Shown here one piece after another: positions 1 through 5,952 of a stretch of DNA of 5,952 bases. A program made the translations under genes and the position numbers. Location of the stretch: positions 1-5,952 of the forward strand of contig JBOFKD010000294.1 in the NCBI GenBank assembly GCA_051657165.1. Direction: 5' to 3'. The stretch is from UBA7332 sp051657165 (GTDB lineage Bacteria; Bacteroidota; Bacteroidia; Bacteroidales; UBA7332). Positions within the stretch are counted from its first letter, which is position 1; the number at the start of each line of letters is the position of its first letter. Under the pieces are notes generated by a model. The model saw nothing but the letters and a program-made list of their open reading frames with translations, was not told the origin of the DNA and made no database searches.

Positions 1-657
1 AGCTCTACGCCAAAGATACTGTACAGGAGCAACCAAAAAATGCATTAATTTGGAATACGGAAATAAGACGAAAATGAATAATCCGGTCAGAATATGAAGT
101 TTATGTATTAAACTCATCTGAGACATTACTGATGCCGCATTTGGACTTAAGCTTACGACACCTTTAGCCCAGGTATCTAATAAAAAATACTGTTCTGGAG
201 GAGAGACGGCTGTTATAGCCGTAGACCATACTCCTAAGAAGATCTGTACAGAAACCAGCAATGAGATGAAAATGTCATGAATAGAACTATTATCATGGAC
301 CCTTTCATTCATTAAGCGCCGGTAAGATAATATAACTATACCAATAAAAGCACATACTCCAAAGAATGACCCCATTGTGATTGCTAATATTCTTTTTGTA
401 GCAGGCGTCATAACCAGCTCATAAAGCCATCTGGGTGTAAAAAGTCCAAATATATGCCCTAAAAGAACAAACACAATTCCATAATGAAATAACAGTAAAG
501 CCATATCATAGAGTTTATTCTTCGATAATAATTGAACGGATGTTGCCTGGATTGTCTTAGAGGCCTTAACAAATCGTGTCGCAATACCAAAAATCAGTAA
601 TGCGATGACGACATGAGGAAGATAGTTAAACAATGTATTATCCCAAAAATTAGTCAT
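1..657 (-). CDS. narI: Respiratory nitrate reductase gamma subunit NarI, cytochrome b (3' end outside window)
   Basis: Membrane subunit that oxidises quinol, anchors NarGH and passes electrons through two b hemes. The frame starts at ATG 655-657 (MTNFWDNTLFNYLPHVV) and runs open to the left edge, giving 219 residues ending PVQYLWRRA. E. coli NarI has 225 residues and ends shortly after the equivalent PVEYLTRK, so only a few codons are missing. Five hydrophobic helices are visible at about 9-30, 50-73, 88-112, 126-150 and 184-205. The four heme-ligand His are present at the family spacing: His58 and His206 (E. coli 56/205, proximal heme) and His68 and His188 (E. coli 66/187, distal heme). Lys88 corresponds to E. 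coli Lys86, implicated in quinol binding. The gene starts 15 bases after the narJ stop, in the same frame as narJ; the coding-strand sequence before the ATG (ATATTCAATAGCCTT) has no Shine-Dalgarno site. No in-frame start lies between the narJ stop and this ATG. Confidence 0.96.
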   Translation of the reverse strand, partial: MTNFWDNTLFNYLPHVVIALLIFGIATRFVKASKTIQATSVQLLSKNKLYDMALLLFHYGIVFVLLGHIFGLFTPRWLYELVMTPATKRILAITMGSFFGVCAFIGIVILSYRRLMNERVHDNSSIHDIFISLLVSVQIFLGVWSTAITAVSPPEQYFLLDTWAKGVVSLSPNAASVMSQMSLIHKLHILTGLFIFVLFPYSKLMHFLVAPVQYLWRRA

Positions 658-672
658 AAGGCTATTGAATAT

Positions 673-1284
673 TTAATTATCAATATTAATACCGGATTGA
701 TGTAAATTACATCCTGAACAAGCCATTTGAATAGCATCAGAAGGTCCGGTATCTTTATAATAAGAAGCTGTTCCTTTACTTGCATATTCTTTGATCAACA
801 CCTCAACCAATAAAGCATAAGGACTTTCTGCCTTACTTAGATTTTTGTGAAGTTCATTCAACACCTCAACTACTTCGGCCAGATAATCTCTTGATGTTAC
901 AGAATCTTTTGTTGATCCTAAGAAATCGAGATAAACAGGTAAATAATCAGGCAATTCACTGTTTGTGAGAATTAATCCTTCATCTTCATACATCATTTTA
1001 AGATTAACCATAGCCATACCCCTTTGTTTTGAATCGCCATAGATATGATCAAACATATACAAAGAAGCTGATGGGGTATAATCAAATATATGAGTGTATA
1101 TCTGTTCCCATTCGATCAAAGACATATGACAGAAATTCTTAATGAATTTGTTAATCTTATATTTAGATTTGGAGCTTAAAGTATTATTCAGAGACAAAAA
1201 AGCTTCAAATGAAGGTAATGCCTCCTGCACTTTAGCAGAAGGATAATCTAAAAGTATAGATATTAATTTTAAACATTTATCCAT
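673..1284 (-). CDS. narJ: Nitrate reductase maturation chaperone NarJ
   Basis: Dedicated cytoplasmic chaperone of the TorD/DmsD/NarJ family; in E. coli it binds NarG, allows Mo cofactor insertion and holds back membrane docking until NarGH is mature, without being part of the final enzyme. The product has 203 residues, shorter than E. coli NarJ (236). Family features are an N-terminal helix with LISILLDYPS (residues 7-16), the core SLYMFDHIYGDSKQRGMAMV (74-93; E. coli SLLLFEHVHGESRDRGQAMV) and the signature LTNSELPDYLPVYLDFL (106-122). The second half is more divergent, with the conserved ESPYALLVEVLIK-type helix at 153-165. The E. coli-type acidic linker and C-terminal extension are largely missing; the protein ends soon after MACSGCNLH (187-195), which contains a Cys-x-x-Cys pair (C189, C192). 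The start overlaps the narH stop (TAATG) and has a good Shine-Dalgarno sequence. Gene position between narH and narI is the standard one. Confidence 0.96.
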   Translation of the reverse strand: MDKCLKLISILLDYPSAKVQEALPSFEAFLSLNNTLSSKSKYKINKFIKNFCHMSLIEWEQIYTHIFDYTPSASLYMFDHIYGDSKQRGMAMVNLKMMYEDEGLILTNSELPDYLPVYLDFLGSTKDSVTSRDYLAEVVEVLNELHKNLSKAESPYALLVEVLIKEYASKGTASYYKDTGPSDAIQMACSGCNLHQSGINIDN

Positions 1285-2759
1285 TATAAACCTCCCATTA
1301 AGTTTTTACTTCGTTCTTTCCCATGAGGCTTCTCAAACCCTGATTCGGAACGAGTCGCAAATGTGTCATGAAAATGATCTGTCCTTACTGTAGGAATAAC
1401 AAAACGCTCTTCATACGGCGCTAATGCCAGATACCTGTACATTTCATCTATTTGCAGAGCAGTCAATCCTAGCTTATTATATATAGAAGGATCAATAACA
1501 TCATTATCAACAAATTTATTACGCATCAGGTTTCTCATACCTACAAGCTTACTCATCGCAGTTTTTATAGGTTCCTCATTACCTGCGCACAACATATTTG
1601 CAATATATTTGACAGGAATACGCATTTCCTCGACAGTGGTCAGTTCAGGAGCCTCCGGATTATTTTCTAATTCATAAATTACTGGAGAAAGAGGAGGTAT
1701 GTACCAAACCATTGGTAAAGTACGGAACTCAGGATGAAGCGGAAAAGCAATCTTCCACTCTTTCATCATTTTATATACCGGCGAAATTTTGGCTGCTTCT
1801 ATAATCTGATGAGGAATACCTTGAGCTGTAGCTTCTTTGCATACATTCTCATCGTGAGGATCTAAGAATATGTTCAACTGCGTTTCGTAGAGTTTTGCCG
1901 GATCATTCTCTGAAGCATACTCCTTAATTCGCTCTTCATCGTAAAGCATTACTCCGATATATCTTATTCTTCCGACACATGACTCAGAGCAAACTGTTGG
2001 TTTTCCATCTTCAATACGAGGAAAACAGAAAGTGCATTTTTCAGACTTCTTTCTCACCCAATTGAAATAACTCTTCTTATAAGGGCATGCACTAACACAC
2101 TCTCTCCATCCTCGACATTTATCCTCATCAATTAATACAATACCATCTTCATCTCTTTTATATATAGCTCCTGAAGGACAGGCTGCTACACAAGCCGGAT
2201 TAAGACAATGTTCACATAATCGGGGTAAATAATACATAAATGAACGTTCAAAAGAATCGAAATCCTTTAAATCCAGTCCGGAAAGATTGGGGTCAGATGA
2301 ACGGTTTACAAATGAGCCACCCAAATTGTCTTCCCAATTAGGCCCTTTATTTATCTTTTCCATCCGTTTACCTGTCAAAATAGAATAGGGGCGTGCTGTA
2401 GGCGGAGTTTTAAGTTTGCCGCTACTTTGCAGGGTTGAATAGTTAAATGTGAAAGGCTCATAATAGTCATCAATTGAAGGCATATACGGATTTGCAAAAA
2501 TCATAGATAACTCCATGAGTTTAGATCCTTGCTTCAATTTAAGTTTATCACCTTTCTTTATCCAGCCCCCCATATATTTATCCTGGTTTTCCCAGTCTGT
2601 CGGATAACCTGGCCCTGGCTTGGTCTCAACATTATTAAACCAGGTGTATTCGACACCCTGTCTGGAAGTCCAAACATTTTTACATGTAACAGAACAAGTA
2701 TGGCAGCCTATACATTTGTCCAGGCTTAAAACCATACATATTTGAGATTTAATCTTCAT
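1284..2759 (-). CDS. narH: Respiratory nitrate reductase beta subunit NarH
   Basis: Iron-sulfur electron-transfer subunit that links heme b of NarI to the FS0 cluster and Mo centre of NarG, on the cytoplasmic face of the membrane. It has 491 residues (E. coli NarH 512). The start MKIKSQICMVLSLDKC lines up with the E. coli start MKIRSQVGMVLNLDKC, fixing the ATG. Four cysteine groups are intact: C16/C19/C22/C26; C182/C185/C190/C194 (CEHCLNPACVAAC); C215/C221/C225 with Trp218 in the second ligand position (CRGWRECVSAC); and C242/C245/C257/C261. The Trp substitution is the family hallmark of the single [3Fe-4S] cluster; the other three clusters are [4Fe-4S]. A conserved region follows (SPVYKMMKEWKIAFPLHPEF, then RTLPMVWYIPPLSP). 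Compared with E. coli there is a shorter loop near residue 165 and a shorter C-terminal tail. An additional Cys is present at position 8, where E. coli has Gly. The last codons (MGGL) also encode the likely ribosome-binding site of narJ. Confidence 0.98.
   Translation of the reverse strand: MKIKSQICMVLSLDKCIGCHTCSVTCKNVWTSRQGVEYTWFNNVETKPGPGYPTDWENQDKYMGGWIKKGDKLKLKQGSKLMELSMIFANPYMPSIDDYYEPFTFNYSTLQSSGKLKTPPTARPYSILTGKRMEKINKGPNWEDNLGGSFVNRSSDPNLSGLDLKDFDSFERSFMYYLPRLCEHCLNPACVAACPSGAIYKRDEDGIVLIDEDKCRGWRECVSACPYKKSYFNWVRKKSEKCTFCFPRIEDGKPTVCSESCVGRIRYIGVMLYDEERIKEYASENDPAKLYETQLNIFLDPHDENVCKEATAQGIPHQIIEAAKISPVYKMMKEWKIAFPLHPEFRTLPMVWYIPPLSPVIYELENNPEAPELTTVEEMRIPVKYIANMLCAGNEEPIKTAMSKLVGMRNLMRNKFVDNDVIDPSIYNKLGLTALQIDEMYRYLALAPYEERFVIPTVRTDHFHDTFATRSESGFEKPHGKERSKNLMGGL
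1291..1296 (-). promoter_or_regulatory. Likely ribosome-binding site of narJ inside the narH 3' end
   Basis: On the coding strand the sequence reads GGGAGG, six bases (TTTATA) before the narJ ATG at 1282-1284, which is a near-ideal Shine-Dalgarno site and spacing. It falls within the last codons of narH (Met-Gly-Gly-Leu-stop). The stop and start codons overlap as TAATG, the usual arrangement for translational coupling. It supports the chosen narJ start. If the host belongs to the Bacteroidota, where Shine-Dalgarno use is weak, the match may be partly incidental to the Gly-Gly codons. Confidence 0.6.
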
Positions 2760-2787
2760 TCTTTAGTGAATTAATTAATGCTTAAAT
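2760..2787 (-). other. narG-narH intergenic spacer
   Basis: The 28 bases between the narG stop and the narH start are very AT-rich. On the coding strand the spacer ends in CACTAAAGA directly before the ATG. There is no convincing Shine-Dalgarno sequence, only the weak purine run AAAGA, which lies too close to the start. A 10-base perfect AT palindrome (ATTAATTAAT, 2770-2779) sits inside it; it has no GC stem and no following T-run, so it does not look like a terminator. The spacer is short enough for narG and narH to share one transcript. Confidence 0.6.
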
Positions 2788-5700
2788 TTAGTCATTACCC
2801 CATTCAACTTTCGAAACAGCTCGAATTATAGCGACCTCATCACGATTTGCTCCAATAGTTCCATAATAATTGAAGCTATACGAAAGTTGAGCATAACCGC
2901 CAATCATATGAGTTGGTTTCGGACAGATGCGAGCTAAAGAGTTATGCAATCCACCGCGAACCCCCGTATGTTTACTTAAAGGCATATTTATGAAACGCTC
3001 TTGATTATGATAAAGGATCAATGCTCCTTCCGGTATTCTCTGGGACAATACTGCACGACACATAGTAGCGCCATTATCATTGAATAATTCGACCCAATCA
3101 TTATCCTTAATGCCTATCTTAGAAGCATCTGTTTCACTTATCCATACAACAGGGCCTCCACGTCCAAGTGTAAGCATCAGTAAATTATCTGACCACATAG
3201 AATGGATTGTCCATTTATTGTGTGGTGTAATAACATTTAGAGCAAGAACCTCTTTCTTATCTTTGATGTCCATTTTAGCTAAAAGTGAATTAACAGCTTT
3301 AGTCGAAATAGGAGGTTTATATGTAACAAGTCCTTCGCCGAACTCTCTCATCCAGATATGATCCTGATAAAAAGATTGGCGCCCGGTTAATGTTCTCCAG
3401 GGGATCAGTTCATGCACGTTTATGTATCCGGCATTATAACTGACCTTTTCGGACTCCATACCACTCCAGCAAGGAGATGTAATAGCCTTGCGAGGCTGAG
3501 CGACAAGATCATCATAACGCAAGTGATCTCCTTTACGCCTGTTTGCTAAATGGGAATGGTCTAATCCTGTTTTCTTTTCCAGACTTTCCCATGCTTTAAC
3601 AGCAACACGACCGTTACTTTCCGGAGCTAAAGTCAGAATTGTCTCTGCTGCTTGAATATCTGTCTGAAGTTGAGGTAATCCTTGTGATTCACCATTCTCG
3701 GTCACTATAAAATTCATCTCTTTTAGTAACTCAAACTCATCTTTTGCATCCCAACTAATACCTTTGGTTCCAACCCCCTTACTTGAGACTAAAGGGCCTA
3801 ATGACGTAAAACGTTTGTATGTCTCGGGGTAGTTTCGCTCAACGGCTATAATATTAGCCATATTTACACCAGGTTGAGGTAATTTACCTGTCTCTTTCCA
3901 GTCCTGTACATTAGCACATTCAGATATTTCCATAGGCGAGTCATGCTGTATTGCCTGTAAAACAATATCTGTTTCTTTACCTAAATGGTTTACACAAAGC
4001 TCAGAGAATTTCTTTGATAATTCTCTGAACATTTCCCAATCTGAACGAGCTTCCCATACCGGATCAACAGCTTGGCAGAATGGATGAATAAATGGATGCA
4101 TATCCGTGCTACTGATATCATTCTTTTCATACCAGGTTGCAGCGGGCAATACAATATCGGAATGCAAAGTCGATGTAGTCATGCGGTAATCAGCTGTAAT
4201 AACCAGATCAAGTTTTCCTTCCATATCTTCATCCACCCACTTCACTTCTTTAGGTAGAGAAACCCCTCTTTGCTTTAAGTTATCACCACCAACACTATTT
4301 TGGGTTCCTAGCAGATGTTTCAGAACATATTCCATACCTTTTGCACTGCAACCGATCAAATTAGAGCGCCAGATAAAAAGATTTCGAGGATAGTTTTGCT
4401 CATTATCAATATCCTCACTCGCCATAGCTACTTCTCCTGATTGAAGCTTTTCACATAACCAATCTTTAGGATCCTTATTAGCCGCTTCTGCCTTTTTTAC
4501 TACCTCCAGTGAATTCATATTAATTTCCGGAGAGCAAGTAGTCCAGCCCATACGCTGCGCTTTTATATTGCAATCGACAATTGATAATCCTTCCCATCGT
4601 TTTTGATCAGCAAGAGGAGATAATATTTCCGATAATCCGACATGTTCATAACGCCATTGATCACTATGCATATAGAAGTAAGAGGTCGAATTTATCTGAC
4701 GAGGAGGACGTAACCAGTCTAAAGCGAAAGCCAGAATACCCCAACCAGCCAAAGGACGGATCTTTTCTTGTCCTACATAATGGGACCAACCTCCTCCGGA
4801 TTGGCCGACACATCCACAAAGTATCAATAGATTAATAGCACTGCGATACGTCATATCAGAGTTGTACCATTGATTTACTCCGGCACCTATGATTATCATT
4901 GATTTACCTTGTGTTTTAGCTGCATTATCAGCAAATTGTCTGGCAACTGTAATAACTTGTTGCATTGGTACGCCTGTAATCTGCTCCTGCCACTTAGGAG
5001 TGAAAGGGAGATTGTCGGAATAAGACCTCGCAGAATTTACATCATTTAATCCTCGATCCACACCATAATTGGCGATCATCAAATCTAAAATAGTCGTACA
5101 ATAAACGGTCTCAGTTCCTGTATTTATTCCAATTACCGGTACATTATGTGTGATGATATCAGCATGCTCCGTAGCATTAATAAAAGGATTCTTATAATTC
5201 TCCCCACCGAAGAAAGGAAAAGAAACTTCAAGAACCTGATGATTATTTTCAGAAACACTTAATATCGGATCGAATATATTACCTGTACGGACATCTTTTA
5301 ATTCGAGATTCCATTTGTTATCACCATCCCACCGCGATCCAATTGTTCCATTCGGTATTACGGTTTCTCCATCACGTGTTAGCAAGATCGGACGCCAGTT
5401 TGCATGTTTATTAATACCTAAAGTATCACTAAAATCAGAAGCTTTCAGTATTTCTCCGGCAACCCACCGCTCGCCATTCTTCTCTAGCTTCACTAAAAAA
5501 GGGAGATCGGTATATTGCTTGGCATAATCCGTAAAATATGGAATTTGTTTATCAACATAAAATTCTTTTAGAATAACATGCCCCAGAGCCATTCCCAAAG
5601 CTGAATCTGTACCTTGTTTAGGTCTGACCCAAATATCAGAAAACTTTGCAGCATCGTTATAATCCGGTGCAATAACTACGACTTTAGTCCCCTTGTATCG

Positions 5701-5952
5701 GGCTTGTGTCATGAAATGTGCATCCGGAGTACGTGTTACAGGTACGTTTGATCCCCAGAGCATGAGAAATGTCGAACTAAACCAGTCGGCACTCTCAGGT
5801 ACATCGGTTTGTTCTCCCCAGGTTTGTGGAGAAGCAGGTGGTAGGTCACAGTAAAAGTCATAAAAACTCAAACTTGCTCCTCCAATCAAATTAAGGTATC
5901 TCATGCCGGAAGCATATGAAACCATGGAGAAAGCAGGAATAGGAGAGAACCC
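2788..5952 (-). CDS. narG: Respiratory nitrate reductase alpha subunit NarG (5' end outside window)
   Basis: Catalytic subunit of membrane-bound nitrate reductase; it reduces nitrate to nitrite at a Mo-bisMGD cofactor on the cytoplasmic side. The window shows 1054 residues ending in a TAA stop. The frame stays open to the right edge: the nine codons before the Met at 5923-5925 read GFSPIPAFS, matching E. coli NarG from about residue 188, so that Met is internal. The missing ~187 residues would hold the N-terminal His/Cys ligands of the FS0 [4Fe-4S] cluster. Counting from the first visible residue, the Mo-ligand Asp (E. coli Asp222) is residue 36 in YCDLPPASPQTWGEQTD. Other conserved blocks are GCVGQSGGGW ending near 388, SDIVLPAATWYEK at 598-610, and a C-terminal molybdopterin-dinucleotide-binding domain from about 917 (HSMWSDNLLMLTLGRGGP). 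The tail THMIGGYAQLSYSFNYYGT is also typical. Estimated full length is ~1240 residues against 1247 in E. coli. No frameshift or internal stop is seen. Confidence 0.98.
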   Translation of the reverse strand, partial: GFSPIPAFSMVSYASGMRYLNLIGGASLSFYDFYCDLPPASPQTWGEQTDVPESADWFSSTFLMLWGSNVPVTRTPDAHFMTQARYKGTKVVVIAPDYNDAAKFSDIWVRPKQGTDSALGMALGHVILKEFYVDKQIPYFTDYAKQYTDLPFLVKLEKNGERWVAGEILKASDFSDTLGINKHANWRPILLTRDGETVIPNGTIGSRWDGDNKWNLELKDVRTGNIFDPILSVSENNHQVLEVSFPFFGGENYKNPFINATEHADIITHNVPVIGINTGTETVYCTTILDLMIANYGVDRGLNDVNSARSYSDNLPFTPKWQEQITGVPMQQVITVARQFADNAAKTQGKSMIIIGAGVNQWYNSDMTYRSAINLLILCGCVGQSGGGWSHYVGQEKIRPLAGWGILAFALDWLRPPRQINSTSYFYMHSDQWRYEHVGLSEILSPLADQKRWEGLSIVDCNIKAQRMGWTTCSPEINMNSLEVVKKAEAANKDPKDWLCEKLQSGEVAMASEDIDNEQNYPRNLFIWRSNLIGCSAKGMEYVLKHLLGTQNSVGGDNLKQRGVSLPKEVKWVDEDMEGKLDLVITADYRMTTSTLHSDIVLPAATWYEKNDISSTDMHPFIHPFCQAVDPVWEARSDWEMFRELSKKFSELCVNHLGKETDIVLQAIQHDSPMEISECANVQDWKETGKLPQPGVNMANIIAVERNYPETYKRFTSLGPLVSSKGVGTKGISWDAKDEFELLKEMNFIVTENGESQGLPQLQTDIQAAETILTLAPESNGRVAVKAWESLEKKTGLDHSHLANRRKGDHLRYDDLVAQPRKAITSPCWSGMESEKVSYNAGYINVHELIPWRTLTGRQSFYQDHIWMREFGEGLVTYKPPISTKAVNSLLAKMDIKDKKEVLALNVITPHNKWTIHSMWSDNLLMLTLGRGGPVVWISETDASKIGIKDNDWVELFNDNGATMCRAVLSQRIPEGALILYHNQERFINMPLSKHTGVRGGLHNSLARICPKPTHMIGGYAQLSYSFNYYGTIGANRDEVAIIRAVSKVEWGND

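Noticed and set aside
2529..2729. Plus-strand open frame of 66 codons.
   Set aside because: It lies antisense inside narH, matches no family I recognise and has no ribosome-binding site or context of its own; it is a by-product of the narH coding sequence.
2770..2779. Perfect 10-base AT palindrome (ATTAATTAAT) between narG and narH, considered as an operator or terminator.
   Set aside because: It has no GC-rich stem, no T-run and does not match a regulator site I can name; such palindromes arise easily in AT-rich spacers.
3080..3361. Plus-strand open frame of 93 codons.
   Set aside because: It is antisense to the conserved C-terminal cofactor-binding region of NarG, whose protein sequence explains the DNA; no independent coding signal is seen.
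4072..4257. Plus-strand open frame of 61 codons, starting MAEWMNKWMH.
   Set aside because: It is antisense to the conserved NarG segment around SDIVLPAATWYEK; its Met/Trp-rich start is the complement of the conserved narG codons there.
4581..4835. Plus-strand open frame of 84 codons.
   Set aside because: It is antisense within narG, with no recognisable domain and no separate promoter or ribosome-binding signal.
5315..5527. Plus-strand open frame of 70 codons.
   Set aside because: It is antisense within narG, low in recognisable features and fully explained by the narG frame.
5923..5925. ATG that could be taken as the start of NarG, giving a 1045-residue protein.
   Set aside because: The codons upstream remain open to the window edge and encode GFSPIPAFS, matching the conserved sequence inside NarG. 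The start lies outside the window, so the Met is internal.
1..5952. Possibility of an undescribed system hidden in the window.
   Set aside because: Coding sequence of four well-known nar genes covers almost all bases; only 43 bases are intergenic. I saw no direct repeats, insertion-sequence ends, tRNA-like stretches or extra genes.

Overview
The window is a nearly complete respiratory nitrate reductase operon, narG-narH-narJ-narI, read entirely on the minus strand, so transcription runs from the right edge towards the left edge. All four proteins match the cytoplasm-facing, membrane-bound enterobacterial NarGHJI family, judged by motifs and by comparison with the E. coli proteins from memory. 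No unrelated gene, mobile element, RNA gene, CRISPR array or terminator could be supported.

Layout in the order of transcription: narG runs in from the right edge without its start (5952 to 2788); a 28-base AT-rich gap follows; narH (2759 to 1284); narJ (1284 to 673), whose start codon overlaps the narH stop codon by one base (TAATG); a 15-base gap; then narI (657 to the left edge), cut only a few codons before its expected end. The operon promoter, the first ~187 residues of NarG, the operon terminator and any neighbours such as nitrate transporters, regulators or molybdenum cofactor genes lie outside the window.

The proteins form one machine. NarI, a five-helix membrane cytochrome b, oxidises quinol and passes electrons through two b hemes. 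NarH carries them through three [4Fe-4S] clusters and one [3Fe-4S] cluster. NarG reduces nitrate to nitrite at its Mo-bisMGD centre in the cytoplasm. NarJ is the dedicated chaperone that matures NarG and is not part of the final enzyme. The key residues that can be checked here are all present: the NarG molybdenum-ligand Asp, all sixteen cluster-binding positions in NarH including the Trp that marks the 3Fe cluster, and four heme-ligand His plus a quinol-site Lys in NarI. The enzyme therefore looks functional.

The organism cannot be fixed from this sequence. The DNA is AT-rich (roughly 40% GC by eye), uses many ATA, AGA and TTA codons, and narH and narI lack clear Shine-Dalgarno sites. This would fit a member of the Bacteroidota, but a low-GC proteobacterium is not excluded. 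I see no previously undescribed system here; the points worth a second look are small ones about gene junctions, the shortened NarJ and the origin of the operon.
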